A DNA stretch of 64,000 nt, taken from assembly GCF_019145235.1 (NCBI RefSeq), contig NZ_JAHSTV010000007.1, positions 1-64,000 of the forward strand, in the 5' to 3' direction. A model generated the notes under the pieces. It worked only from the letters and a program-made list of their open reading frames with translations. It searched no databases and was not told where the DNA came from. The translations under genes were made by a program, and so were the position numbers. Positions 46,756 through 56,315 of this stretch are shown piece by piece (within the stretch, counting starts at the first letter, position 1; each line of letters starts with the position of its first letter). This DNA comes from Pseudomonas farris (GTDB lineage Bacteria; Pseudomonadota; Gammaproteobacteria; Pseudomonadales; Pseudomonadaceae).

Positions 46756-47904
46756 ATGAATCAGATCAAACAGCTCTTCACCCGCTACAAAATGCTCGCG
46801 CTAGTGATTGCTGTGGCGATTATCTGGCTGTTCTTCAGTTGGCAGACCGAGGGCGGATTTCTGACCCCGCGCAACCTCTCCAATCTGCTGCGGCAGATGT
46901 CCATCACCGGGATTCTCGCCTGCGGCATGGTGCTGGTCATCATCAGCGGCGAGATCGATTTATCGGTCGGTTCATTGCTGGGCCTGCTGGGTGGACTGGC
47001 GGCGATTCTCGACGTGGTCTATCACATACCGCTATTGGCGAACCTGAGCCTGGTCGCCCTGTGCGGATTGATGATCGGTTTGGCCAACGGCTACATGACC
47101 GCCTACCTGCGGATCCCGTCTTTCATCGTCGGGCTGGGTGGCATGTTGGCCTTTCGCGGCATCCTGCTGGGAATTACCGGCGGCACCACCATCGCCCCGG
47201 TATCGCCGGAGCTGGTCTACGTTGGCCAGGGTTATCTGCCGCACGCGGTAGGCACCGGCTTGGGCGTGCTGCTGTTCGCGCTGACACTTTTGCTGACCTG
47301 GAAACAACGCCGCAATCGTGCTCTCCACGGCCTGGCGGCACACTCGATGATGCGTGACGTATTGCGCGTGGTGTTGATCGGCGCGGTACTGGGCGGGTTC
47401 GTCTATACCCTCAACAGCTACGACGGGATTCCGGTTCCAGTGCTGCTTCTGTTGATTCTGCTGGGCGTGTTCAGCTACGTGACCAGCCAGACCGTCTTCG
47501 GAAGACGCGTCTATTCAGTGGGCAGCAACATGGAGGCCACGCGCCTGTCCGGTATCAACGTACAGGCTGTGAAACTGTGGATTTTCGGGATCATGGGCGT
47601 GATGTGCGCTCTCGCCGGCGTGGTCAACACCGCCCGCCTTGCCGCCGGCTCACCCTCGGCCGGCAGCATGGGCGAACTCGACGCCATCGCCGCCTGCTTC
47701 ATCGGCGGCACCTCTATGCGCGGCGGCTCCGGCACGGTCTATGGCGCCCTTCTTGGCGCGTTGGTCATCACCAGTCTGGACAACGGCATGTCCATGCTCG
47801 ACGTAGACAGCTACTGGCAGATGATTGTCAAAGGCAGCATTCTGGTGTTAGCCGTATGGGTAGATGTGAGCACCCGGACCGGTCGTTATTCGGCCAGCCG
47901 ATGA
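46756..47904 (+). CDS. xylH: Xylose ABC transporter permease with a fused 3' end
   Basis: 382 residues, about ten spans. The CUT2 permease segment GMVLVIISGEIDLSVGSLLGLLGG is clear, and SVGSNMEATRLSGINVQAVKLW and GGTSMRGGSGTVYGALLGAL follow. The gene abuts xylG. The last codons (RYSASR) are read from DNA that matches, in another frame, a segment of a proP-like transporter gene, so the native C-terminus has probably been replaced by a few residues. The transmembrane core appears complete, so the protein is likely functional. Confidence 0.94.
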   Translation: MNQIKQLFTRYKMLALVIAVAIIWLFFSWQTEGGFLTPRNLSNLLRQMSITGILACGMVLVIISGEIDLSVGSLLGLLGGLAAILDVVYHIPLLANLSLVALCGLMIGLANGYMTAYLRIPSFIVGLGGMLAFRGILLGITGGTTIAPVSPELVYVGQGYLPHAVGTGLGVLLFALTLLLTWKQRRNRALHGLAAHSMMRDVLRVVLIGAVLGGFVYTLNSYDGIPVPVLLLLILLGVFSYVTSQTVFGRRVYSVGSNMEATRLSGINVQAVKLWIFGIMGVMCALAGVVNTARLAAGSPSAGSMGELDAIAACFIGGTSMRGGSGTVYGALLGALVITSLDNGMSMLDVDSYWQMIVKGSILVLAVWVDVSTRTGRYSASR

Positions 47905-47935
47905 TCGGTTTCATGAGCGACAAGATTGGTCGGCG
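47886..47935 (+). pseudogene. Fragment of a proP-like MFS gene at the xylH 3' end
   Basis: About 50 bases closely match the proP gene at 55536-55585 (both encode the segment QPMIG(F/L)(M/I)SDKIGRR) with only a handful of mismatches. The matching frame is not the xylH frame. No further proP sequence flanks it. I read this as a scar of recombination or of a decayed transporter gene. Confidence 0.6.
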
Positions 47936-47960
47936 AACGCTCACCCTCTGTTCAACAGAG

Positions 47961-48968
47961 TCAGGCGACGCCGGGGACATTTGTTCCCATGCCCGAGGGC
48001 AGGAACGGTCGAATTTCGTCGATTTCCGCGGCGCCAAGACGCAACTCCGAGGCTGCAATCAGCCCGTCTACTTGTGCGGGACGGCGGGCTCCGACAATGG
48101 CGCCCGTCACTACCGGTTGGCGAAGTACCCAAGAGATGGCGACTGCCGCAGCGCTCACCCCGTGCCTTTCTCCAATACGCGCCATGACGTCAACCAATGC
48201 CAGGTTCGCACTCAAACGGGGCTCCTGAAAATCAGCACTTCGGGCCTTGCGCCAATCGTCTTCGGGCAATTGCGAGATGCGTTCGCGCGTCATGCTGCCG
48301 GACAGCAGCCCCGATTGAAGTGTGGAATAGGCAAGGACACCCAACCCGGCCTGCTCACAGAATGGCAGGACGTCTTTCTCGATGTCCCGCATCAAGGCGG
48401 AGTACGGCGGCTGGAGCGAAACGATCTCTGTCACCGCCTGCGCCCGCTTGAGTTGAGCGACATCGAAATTCGATACGCCGATAGCGCGAATTTTTCCTTG
48501 ATCGCGCGCGGCTGCCAAAGCCGAAAGCGCCATTTCAATACCTTCACTGCTTGCGTCGGCAGGAAAGGCTGGCCAGTGGATCTGATACAGATCGATAGTC
48601 TCGACTTGGAGCCTGCGCAAGCTTGCGTCGATCTCGGCGAGCAAGGATTGGGGGACCAGGGAGTGCGAAATCTGTTTCGTGACCGGGTCCCAGACCAGGC
48701 TGCCTTTGGTGAACACCAAAGGACGCCGCGAGACCGGCACCCGACACAGCAATTGCCCCACCAATTGCTCCGCATGGCCCAAGCCATAAACCGCAGCGGT
48801 GTCAATCCAGTTCACGCCGCGTTCGACGGCATATTCAAGTGCACTCAGGCTGTCCTGGTCATCCTGCGCTCCCCAACTGTATTCCCAGCCGGCGCCGGCG
48901 ATTGCCCATGTCCCCAAGCCAATAGGCGAAATCAGGAAATCCGATGATCCAAGACGATTCTTTTGCAT
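47961..48968 (-). CDS. Aldo/keto reductase
   Basis: 335 residues from MQKNRLGSSDFLISPIGLG (GGAGAGG site upstream; the longer frame to 49058 runs into the divergent LysR gene). The tetrad is visible in IDTAAVYG (Asp, Tyr), FTKGS (Lys) and YQIHWP (His). Cytosolic, NADPH-dependent, acting on unknown aldehydes or sugars. It is divergent from a LysR regulator across 92 bases, which probably controls it. Confidence 0.9.
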   Translation of the reverse strand: MQKNRLGSSDFLISPIGLGTWAIAGAGWEYSWGAQDDQDSLSALEYAVERGVNWIDTAAVYGLGHAEQLVGQLLCRVPVSRRPLVFTKGSLVWDPVTKQISHSLVPQSLLAEIDASLRRLQVETIDLYQIHWPAFPADASSEGIEMALSALAAARDQGKIRAIGVSNFDVAQLKRAQAVTEIVSLQPPYSALMRDIEKDVLPFCEQAGLGVLAYSTLQSGLLSGSMTRERISQLPEDDWRKARSADFQEPRLSANLALVDVMARIGERHGVSAAAVAISWVLRQPVVTGAIVGARRPAQVDGLIAASELRLGAAEIDEIRPFLPSGMGTNVPGVA

Positions 48969-49060
48969 AGCGACCTCTCCACAAATGATGTGAGAAGTAT
49001 CCGGGAGAGATCTGATGGCGATAAGATGGGTAATCGTATTTGAACTACTGAACGACATTC

Positions 49061-49963
49061 ATGAGTAATCACCCCGATCTCTCTGAACTCGATGCCTTTG
49101 CCGCCGTCGCTCGCCATCGCAGCTTCCGCAAGGCAGCCGACGAGCGTGGCGTGTCGGCTTCCGCGTTGAGTCACGCAATGCGAGCGTTGGAGACACGCCT
49201 GGGCATCAGGCTGCTGAACCGAACCACTCGTAGCGTGACCCCGACCGAGGCCGGCCAGCAGCTATTGGCGACGCTGGTCCCGACGCTGCACCAGGTTGCT
49301 GATGTATTGGCGCAATTGACCTCGATGCAGGAAGTGCCCGCTGGCAAACTTCGCCTCAACGTGGCGCGTCCGGCGGCTCGTATCGTGTTTGCGAAAGTGC
49401 TCGCGCCCTTCGTGGCCAGGTATCCACGTATTCAGTTAGACCTGATCACCGATGATGGATTGACCGATATCGTGAACGGCGGGTTTGACGCTGGAGTCCG
49501 TTTTGGTGAAAGCCTGGCCGGTGACATGATCGCAGTCCCTGTCGGCGCACCTCAATCGTTCGTGACGGTTGCTTCGGATACCTATCTGGCCGCAAAGGGG
49601 ATTGCCCACGCCCCCCGCAACTTGCTCGAGCATTCGTGCATTGCCAGGCGTTTTCCCAGTGGCAAACTTTACGCCTGGGAGTATCAAGCAGACGGTCAAC
49701 CGATACGGTTGTCCGTCACAGGCCCGCTCATTCTGGAAGACGATGCGCTGATGATCCAGGCGGCGAAAGATGGCGCTGGTATTGCTTATGTCTACGAAGA
49801 GCTGGCGCGTGACGAAATCCGCAACGGACATCTCCGAGAAATACTCCAGGAATGGAAAGCACCGCCAAGCCGATTCTTTCTTTATTACTCCAGCCGGCGC
49901 CATGTGCCACCGGCCTTGAAAGCGCTCATCGACTTCATCAAAGCGGGTGACTTGCGAAACTGA
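49061..49963 (+). CDS. LysR family transcriptional regulator
   Basis: 300 residues. The helix-turn-helix reads LDAFAAVARHRSFRKAADERGVSASALSHAMRALE in two parts, followed by LNRTTRSVTPTEAG, typical of the large AaeR/DsdC-like group. The effector domain follows. It is divergent from the aldo/keto reductase gene and probably regulates it. Confidence 0.92.
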   Translation: MSNHPDLSELDAFAAVARHRSFRKAADERGVSASALSHAMRALETRLGIRLLNRTTRSVTPTEAGQQLLATLVPTLHQVADVLAQLTSMQEVPAGKLRLNVARPAARIVFAKVLAPFVARYPRIQLDLITDDGLTDIVNGGFDAGVRFGESLAGDMIAVPVGAPQSFVTVASDTYLAAKGIAHAPRNLLEHSCIARRFPSGKLYAWEYQADGQPIRLSVTGPLILEDDALMIQAAKDGAGIAYVYEELARDEIRNGHLREILQEWKAPPSRFFLYYSSRRHVPPALKALIDFIKAGDLRN

Positions 49964-49988
49964 TTGAACCATCCCGACCGGCAGCTTT

Positions 49989-50585
49989 TCAGTAAGTCCC
50001 TTCCCGCACCCGCCGTCTGACCTCAGCCTGTATGGCATAAGCCGGCGCCTCCACAGCATTGAAATCTTGTGTATACCGCTGGGCAAATCCTTCTACCCCC
50101 CATTCCTGATACTGCTGCACATGCTTTAACTCGTGAGCCCAGAGCGCGATGTCCTGTTCTGCGGTTTGAGCGTCCCGGAAGAGGATGATGTCGATCAGCG
50201 TCACGGCACCGACATCGGGGTTTTGCAGCATGGCAGTAGCGGCGTTGAATTGGCCGTTGTCGCTAACTTTGTAGCGCGCGGTATCGAGGACACTGGGGTC
50301 ATACCAGCGCAGCAGTTGCTCGCGGATGTGCGGTGGAATCGGTTGGATGCCGGTGTTGGCTGCTTCAGCGCGGGCTTGGGTCAGCCACAGCGCCAGGGCA
50401 GGTGCTGCGATCTGGTAGATGCCATCAGGCAGGGGACCGAGCACCTGTCCCACGTCTGGCAGGCAGAGGCAGCCGTCCAGGCACACTTGTTTCTCACCAT
50501 CTGGGCAGGCGCTGGTCTGGGCTGGCACTTCAAGCGTCAGGCAAAGAACAAACAGCGCCACCAGGCGCGTGGTGATGGGCGGCAT
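49989..50585 (-). CDS. Secreted DUF4157-like putative metallopeptidase
   Basis: 198 residues with a signal peptide (MPPITTRLVALFVLCLTLEVPA) and a cysteine-rich start of the mature part (CPDGEKQVCLDGCLC). The segment DIALWAHELKHVQQYQEWG carries an HExxH zinc motif of the DUF4157 kind, often found in toxin-associated or secreted proteins. Activity is not established. It converges with the LysR gene. Confidence 0.72.
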   Translation of the reverse strand: MPPITTRLVALFVLCLTLEVPAQTSACPDGEKQVCLDGCLCLPDVGQVLGPLPDGIYQIAAPALALWLTQARAEAANTGIQPIPPHIREQLLRWYDPSVLDTARYKVSDNGQFNAATAMLQNPDVGAVTLIDIILFRDAQTAEQDIALWAHELKHVQQYQEWGVEGFAQRYTQDFNAVEAPAYAIQAEVRRRVREGTY

Positions 50586-50622
50586 TGGGCGCTCCAGGGA
50601 CGGACGCAGCGCGAACAGTGGG

Positions 50623-51012
50623 TCACCATTGATCGACGATTCGCATAGCTTTAGCGTAGTCCCGAACTATGCGCTCCCAGGAAAATCGCAGGAAGTGACA
50701 GACCATTTTTTCTGCGAACAATCCGAGCTGCTGACAGAGCACGACGAACTGACGACAGACGCCTCGGATTGCCTTGCTGTTGTCTTTTCGGAAGTTGGCA
50801 ATGGTCTTGAAATAAGGCATCAATCGCCCAGTCAGCCACATCAGCTCGACGTTGCGTTGGGCTTCTCGTTCCAGGCGCCGGCTCGACTGAATGCGGTTGA
50901 GATAGCCGTAGATGTAGATCTTCACCGGATTGGTATCGCTGAAATAGTCATCGAGGCTCTCGGGAAGTAAAGTACTTTGGCCTCGATGTTCACCTTGAAT
51001 AAAGCGCTTCAT
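50623..51012 (-). pseudogene. IS1182-type transposase remnant with internal deletion
   Basis: A 129-codon frame. The first part (MKRFIQGEHRGQSTLLPESL) and a later part (KIYIYGYLNRIQSSRRLERE, continuing to QQLGLFAEK) match the N-terminus of IS1182-family transposases common in pseudomonads. About 45 residues between them are missing in frame at SDTNPV-KIYIYG. The similarity ends after LGLFAEK, and the catalytic C-terminus is absent. No terminal inverted repeats were found. It cannot encode an active transposase. Confidence 0.75.
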
Positions 51013-51173
51013 AGGCGAGCCTTGCGATGATTTCCGAGGAAATTATAGGTGGTCGCGCAGGTTCAAGAGAGCATCTTGGTGCAGCTAGCCAACAGATAGC
51101 AGGGAATCACAACCCCTCTTGGGCAGCCGCTGCCTCTGCATGGGGCATCGAGGCAGCTGTCCATACTTACGAC

Positions 51174-52370
51174 CTAAGCCTGGAGCAGGTTAGAGATCTT
51201 GACGTCTGGATCTACCTCAGCCTCGTAGTCAACCCCTTCGATCCCGAAACCGAAGAGACGCAGGAACTCCGCTTTGTAACCGACAAAGTCAGTTAGTTCA
51301 TAGAGGTTATCGTTGCTAACCTGATCCCAAAGTTGCCTGACGCGGTCCTGGACTTCGGGAGCCAGCTCCTTGTAGTCCGCGCGCAGGCGGCCCACTTCAT
51401 CCATCACTGGAGAATGGCCGTACAAGCTGTCTTTGTAGAGCGCATAGACCTGTTCGATACACCCCTCGTGTGTGCCCTGCGCTTTCATGACTTTAAACAA
51501 CAATGACAGATACAGCGGCATGATCGGGATAGCTGAACTTGCCTGGGTAACCACCGCTTTCAATACCGAGACCCGCGCATCGCCCCCAAGAACAGCCAAC
51601 CGTTCACGGATACCAAGGACTTTCTGATCCAGGTCCTTCTTGGCCGCACCGATGGAGCCATTCCAATAGATGTCATGAGTCAGCTTTTCGCCCAGGTAAG
51701 TGAACGCGGTCGTTTTAGCCCCTTCAGCCAGAACACCTGCTTCGTGCAGGGCATCGATCCACATCTGCCAGTCTTCGCCGCCCATCACGGCCACCGTGCC
51801 ATCGATTTCGCTTTGGGTCGCGGGTTGTAGATTGGTGTCCTTGACCACTTCCTTATCAGTATCAAGGCCCCGCAAGGTCACGGCCTTGTCGAGCGGTTTG
51901 AGGGTAGAACTGAATACTTCACCCGTCTTGGGGTGTGTCCGGCGCGGTGCGGCAAGACTGTAAACAACCAGGTCGACCTTCCCGAAGTCGCGCTTGATAA
52001 CGTCGATAGTCTTCTGTTTGATCTCATCGGAAAAAGCATCGCCGTTGATGCTCTTGGCGTAGAGGCCGTCGGACTCGGCAAACGTGTGAAAGGCCGCTGT
52101 GTTGTACCAGCCGGCGGTGCCGAGCTTGCCTTCATCACCTGCACGTTCGAAAAACACACCGAGAGTCCTGGCGCCACAACTAAAAGCTGCCGTTATCCGC
52201 GCAGCAAGTCCGTATCCGGTCGATGCACCGATCACGAGTACATTCTTTGGCCCTCCGGTGATCAATCCTTTCGTAGTAACGTAATCGATCTGATTCTTGA
52301 CGTTGGCTTCGCAGCCAGTGGGGTGGGTAGTCACACAGACAAAGCCGCGAACGCGCGGTTTAATGATCAT
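51174..52370 (-). CDS. fabV: Enoyl-ACP reductase FabV
   Basis: 398 residues. [18 protein letters not shown] binds NADH. The FabV active site Tyr-x8-Lys is visible as [11 protein letters not shown], and the N-terminal [20 protein letters not shown] matches FabV. It reduces the enoyl intermediate of fatty-acid elongation. FabV is triclosan-insensitive in the species where it has been tested. It stands alone, next to an IS remnant. Confidence 0.96.
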   Translation of the reverse strand: MIIKPRVRGFVCVTTHPTGCEANVKNQIDYVTTKGLITGGPKNVLVIGASTGYGLAARITAAFSCGARTLGVFFERAGDEGKLGTAGWYNTAAFHTFAESDGLYAKSINGDAFSDEIKQKTIDVIKRDFGKVDLVVYSLAAPRRTHPKTGEVFSSTLKPLDKAVTLRGLDTDKEVVKDTNLQPATQSEIDGTVAVMGGEDWQMWIDALHEAGVLAEGAKTTAFTYLGEKLTHDIYWNGSIGAAKKDLDQKVLGIRERLAVLGGDARVSVLKAVVTQASSAIPIMPLYLSLLFKVMKAQGTHEGCIEQVYALYKDSLYGHSPVMDEVGRLRADYKELAPEVQDRVRQLWDQVSNDNLYELTDFVGYKAEFLRLFGFGIEGVDYEAEVDPDVKISNLLQA

Positions 52371-52937
52371 AAAAGTTCTCCCTCTTCCAAGATGAGAGCC
52401 AACCTTGGCTACAAAGTCATAGACGCCTGGAAAGCTGGAACGTCACGATGAAAGATCTGCAGCGATTGGTGCCTCGCCGGGCATTGGTCGACCTCGAGCC
52501 TGGTAAGAGACTGCGACGGTCTAGTCTCGACCGTTGCAGTGGGTGGTCAGACGGCCGTCTGTTCCGCCATTTCCAGGGCACTTACTAGATTGACTACCAT
52601 TCAAACAAGTTCGGTCCCGGTAGCGGCCCAAATTTAATCTTCATATTTATGAAGTCATATGCAAGCCGGAGACGTAGTTGCCATAACGGAAAATCGCTTC
52701 ATCCAAGCATCTACGATATCGATCCAATGAACATCCATAATAAAAACAATACAAACATCACACATGAATAGCACACTAATTAAAAGCTGATTAACTTCTT
52801 TTACTTCCCACGTGCCACTCGTCGTCATGCAGAAAAAAAATTCAACCTTTCCGAAAGCGGGTGACTCCCACTAATACAGCCATCAAGGCGGTGGGTAAAT
52901 TTTCTGATTGATTGACGATTGCTGATAGGAGAGAGTA
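52371..52937. other. 567-base gap between fabV and the PRC-barrel gene
   Basis: The left part holds a 46-codon plus-strand frame starting at 52448 (MKDLQRLVPRRALVDLEP) that I cannot assign; it may be a gene scrap. From about 52590 the sequence becomes AT-rich and contains no open frame of note. It should include the leaders of both flanking genes. Confidence 0.45.
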
Positions 52938-53399
52938 ATGAACTACGAAGATCGCGATACCTATGGCATGTACAAAACCAACCTCATACGAGATGCCGGC
53001 TCCGAGGAACAGGGGCCTGGCCCTGACCTGATGGGGGCAGACACCCTCATTGGAAATGATGTTTATAACCATAATGACGAAGATTTGGGGGATATTAAGG
53101 AAATCATGCTGGATGTTCGCAGCGGTAGAGTGAGTTATGCGGTTCTCTCTTTTGGTGGTTTTCTTGGCATGGGAGAAAAACTGTTTGCAGTACCCTGGAA
53201 TGCATTGACACTCGACACAATAAACAAGCGCTTCGTACTCAACGTAGAGAAAGAACGCTTGGAAAATGCACCAGGCTTTGACAAGGACAATTGGCCCAAT
53301 ATGGCCGATGAGTCTTGGGCAACAGAAATCCATTCTTTTTATGGAACTAAACCGTTCGATTACGATACGACCCAGAGACAAAGTATCGACAAAAGCTAA
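52938..53399 (+). CDS. PRC-barrel domain protein
   Basis: 153 residues. The segment LIGNDVYNHNDEDLGDIKEIMLDVRSGRVSYAVLSFGGFLGMG, read in parts, is a PRC-barrel beta domain such as is found in photosynthetic reaction centre H subunits and RimM. Short stand-alone members are frequent in proteobacteria and are often stress-related. A GGAG ribosome site precedes the ATG. The C-terminal extension is of unknown role. Confidence 0.85.
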   Translation: MNYEDRDTYGMYKTNLIRDAGSEEQGPGPDLMGADTLIGNDVYNHNDEDLGDIKEIMLDVRSGRVSYAVLSFGGFLGMGEKLFAVPWNALTLDTINKRFVLNVEKERLENAPGFDKDNWPNMADESWATEIHSFYGTKPFDYDTTQRQSIDKS

Positions 53400-53546
53400 C
53401 TGTCTATATCCAAAATGAAGAGTGATGCGCGCCGAGCAAACAACGACATATTAAGACTGATCGTTGGGGTGCCAAACCCTATGGCGCGCATCAGCCCTTT
53501 GGCCAACGGGATAACCAAACCGCTAACGTTAGTCGTCTTCGTATCA

Positions 53547-54120
53547 TCACATGCACAGACGACGGGTCAGATCATTCGGAAGCCATCGGCCTGCTTTCCC
53601 TAAAGAGCAATTTTGCATGTGCGCTGCGTAGATCGTAAGTGTGTCTGGTGTGCGCTGAAGTTCGGCAGTTAACTCAAGCGGTAGGAGGCGTCCTGAAGCC
53701 AGATGATCCGCAATCAGATGCTCTGGCATTCGGCACCAACCGAACCCGGCGAGCAAAAAATCCAGCCGCCGTGCCAAATCTACAAACCGCCACTGGTGAC
53801 TGCCCGTCACCCCATAGCTAGGGCTGTCGGGAGAAACCGGATCGGAAAGTACCAGTTGTACATAAGGCTTGAGGTCTGCACTTGTTGCCCGACGGCCTAA
53901 CATAGCCAGGGGATGCCCACTGGCTACTACTGGCCTCAAGTCGACGCTGAGCAGCGGCAGTGCGGTGATATCGTCGGGCACTGTCGGAATCAATGTGCAA
54001 AACGCCAGTGCCGCATCGCCGTTGCGCAATCGACGCTCTGCGCCGCCTAAGCCTTCTGTGGAAAAACTCACTGCCAGATGCGGAAAAGCCTCACGGATAG
54101 CGCGCAGGCTTTCGATGAGC
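53547..54120 (-). pseudogene. LysR-type regulator, 5' half deleted
   Basis: Minus-strand frame encoding only the effector-binding domain of a LysR protein (from [20 protein letters not shown] through [17 protein letters not shown] to the stop). No helix-turn-helix is present. Similarity breaks at about 54120, exactly where a plus-strand azoreductase-like frame begins, also without its 5' end. The two were evidently a divergent pair before the deletion. Confidence 0.72.
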
Positions 54121-54504
54121 GGTGCGCTAGGGGCCGAGTTGCTGGAAACCGATCACGTGGTTATTTCAACGCCGGTCTACAATTATAACGTTCCTGCGGC
54201 GCTCAAGGCGTGGGTGGATCATGTGGTTCGTAAAGGCCTGACCTTGGGCTTTGATGGTAAAGGGCTGGTGACCGGTAAAAAGGCAACGGTGCTGCTCGCC
54301 TCCGGAGGTGTATACACCAACGACTCCCCGATTAAAGACCGTGACATTGCGACCCAATATTTGAAACTGATCCTGAACGTCCTAGGTATCACTGATGTCA
54401 CCTTTATTGCGGCCGGCGGCGCTAAAGCTGTAGATCTCGGAGAAATCAGCATGCATGATTTTCTAGATACATTTGATCATCAAATTCAAAAGTCGCTGGT
54501 TTAG
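54121..54504 (+). pseudogene. FMN-dependent NADH-azoreductase (AzoR-like), 5' part deleted
   Basis: About 127 codons encoding the C-terminal part of an AzoR-type flavodoxin-fold reductase: [40 protein letters not shown] and [13 protein letters not shown]. The N-terminal roughly 80 residues and the start are absent. The reading frame continues leftward through the antisense of the LysR remnant, but that part has no azoreductase similarity. Not expected to give active enzyme. Confidence 0.72.
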
Positions 54505-54599
54505 ACACGCGCTTAGAAGAATCGGTCTGGCCGGCAAACCCGTCTGGGCTGTGCCACACCGGAGCTCAGCAGTTTGCATCAGGACAGATCAGTTACAGA

Positions 54600-56111
54600 G
54601 TGGCTCGCATGAAATCACCTGAGAAAACCGTCAATCCGATCGGATTGGAAGACATCACCATTGTCGACGACGCGAAAATGCGCAAGGCGATCACGGCCGC
54701 TGCGCTCGGCAACGCGATGGAGTGGTTCGATTTCGGCGTCTATGGGTTTGTTGCCTATGTTCTCGGCAAGGTATTTTTCCCCGGCGCTGATCCCGGTGTG
54801 CAGATGATTGCCGCGTTGGCCACCTTCTCGGTTCCCTTCCTGATCAGACCTCTGGGCGGTTTGTTTTTTGGTACGTTGGGCGATAAGTACGGTCGACAGA
54901 AAGTCCTGGCGGCCACCATTGTGATCATGTCGCTCAGCACCTTCGCCATCGGGCTGATTCCGTCGTATGCCTCGATTGGCATCTGGGCGCCGATCCTCCT
55001 GCTGCTCGCTAAAATGGCCCAAGGTTTTTCAGTGGGCGGTGAATACACCGGCGCCTCGATCTTCGTCGCCGAATATGCCCCGGATCGCAAGCGCGGTTTC
55101 CTTGGCAGCTGGCTGGACTTCGGCTCGATTGCCGGCTTCGTCTTCGGCGCAGGCTTGGTCGTGCTGATCTCCACCATTCTGGGCGAAGAGCAGTTTGAGG
55201 CATGGGGCTGGCGCCTGCCCTTCTTCCTCGCCCTGCCCCTGGGCATGATCGGGCTCTATCTGCGTCACGCGCTGGAAGAAACACCGGCGTTCCAACAGCA
55301 TGTCGAGCAACTGGAACAGGGTGATCGCGAAGGCCTTGCCAGGGGCCCGAAAGTGTCCTTCAAGGAGGTGGCCACCCAGCACTGGCGCAGTCTGATGACC
55401 TGCATCGGCGTAGTGGTAGCTACCAACGTCACCTACTACATGCTGCTTACCTACATGCCGAGCTACCTGACACACAACTTGCACTACAGCGAGAATCACG
55501 GCGTGTTGATCATCATCGCGATCATGGTCGGCATGTTATTCGTCCAGCCGATGATCGGGCTCATCAGCGACAAGATTGGGCGCCGCCCCTTCATTATCTG
55601 CGGTAGCGTCGGTCTATTCTTCCTCGCCATCCCGGCCTTCATGCTGATCAACAGCGGCAAGATCGGCCTGATCTTTTCCGGCTTGCTGATGCTGGCGGTG
55701 CTGCTCAACTTTTTCATCGGCGTGATGGCTTCCACCCTTCCGGCGATGTTTCCCACTCACATCCGCTACAGCGCCCTGGCCAGCGCCTTCAACGTCTCGG
55801 TGTTAATCGCGGGTTTGACCCCTGCCGCTGTGGCCTGGCTGGTGGAAAGCACGCAAAATCTGTACATGCCGGCCTACTACCTGATGGTGATTGCCGTGGT
55901 GGGTCTGATTACCGGCGTGACGATGAAAGAAACAGCGAACAAACCGCTGCGTGGTGCAGCTCCGGCGGCTTCCGACATTGAGGAAGCGCAAGAACTGTTG
56001 GAGGAACATCACGACAATATCGAGCAGAAGATCGAGGACATCGACGCAGAAATCGCTGAGCTGAAAGCTAAACGTGAGCATCTCGTGCAGCAGCATCCGC
56101 GAATCGAATAA
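54600..56111 (+). CDS. proP: ProP-type osmoprotectant/proton symporter
   Basis: 503 residues with a GTG start at 54600, or ATG at 54609 (MKSPEKT). Twelve spans; MFS motif FGTLGDKYGRQKVL and the ProP-type segments GNAMEWFDFGVYGF and VGGEYTGASIFVAEYAPDRKR. A C-terminal charged coiled coil (EEAQELLEEHHDNIEQKIED, about 455-495) is the hallmark of osmosensing ProP proteins and tunes their response to osmolality. It imports proline, glycine betaine or related solutes. Confidence 0.9.
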   Translation: MARMKSPEKTVNPIGLEDITIVDDAKMRKAITAAALGNAMEWFDFGVYGFVAYVLGKVFFPGADPGVQMIAALATFSVPFLIRPLGGLFFGTLGDKYGRQKVLAATIVIMSLSTFAIGLIPSYASIGIWAPILLLLAKMAQGFSVGGEYTGASIFVAEYAPDRKRGFLGSWLDFGSIAGFVFGAGLVVLISTILGEEQFEAWGWRLPFFLALPLGMIGLYLRHALEETPAFQQHVEQLEQGDREGLARGPKVSFKEVATQHWRSLMTCIGVVVATNVTYYMLLTYMPSYLTHNLHYSENHGVLIIIAIMVGMLFVQPMIGLISDKIGRRPFIICGSVGLFFLAIPAFMLINSGKIGLIFSGLLMLAVLLNFFIGVMASTLPAMFPTHIRYSALASAFNVSVLIAGLTPAAVAWLVESTQNLYMPAYYLMVIAVVGLITGVTMKETANKPLRGAAPAASDIEEAQELLEEHHDNIEQKIEDIDAEIAELKAKREHLVQQHPRIE

Positions 56112-56195
56112 CGGGGGCACTATCGTGTAGATAGCTGCCGTCCTGGGAAAACACCAAACTACGAAACACCCGCTGAGCGATTTAGCCAATCTGTT

Positions 56196-56217
56196 GCATC
56201 GACCGGTTGAATCCACA
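56196..56217. repeat. Dispersed 22-base repeat, copy 2
   Basis: GCATCGACCGGTTGAATCCA plus two bases matches, in inverse orientation and with two mismatches, 36620-36641. It lies just upstream of the hairpin repeat at 56218-56257, so the two elements are adjacent here. Confidence 0.5.
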
Positions 56218-56257
56218 GTTGATTACAGACCTTCACGACCGGCAACAATCGGTCAAC
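56218..56257. repeat. Hairpin repeat, copy 2
   Basis: A diverged copy of the 39870-39907 element. The arms GTTGATTACAG and AATCGGTCAAC are only partly complementary, while the loop (CTTCACGACCGGC) matches copy 1. It lies in the 204-base gap after proP. Confidence 0.5.
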
Positions 56258-56315
56258 AACGGTCCTTCAAATATGCCGAGGCGCGTGTTGCTGACCGCAG
56301 CCCCGCATCACCGGG

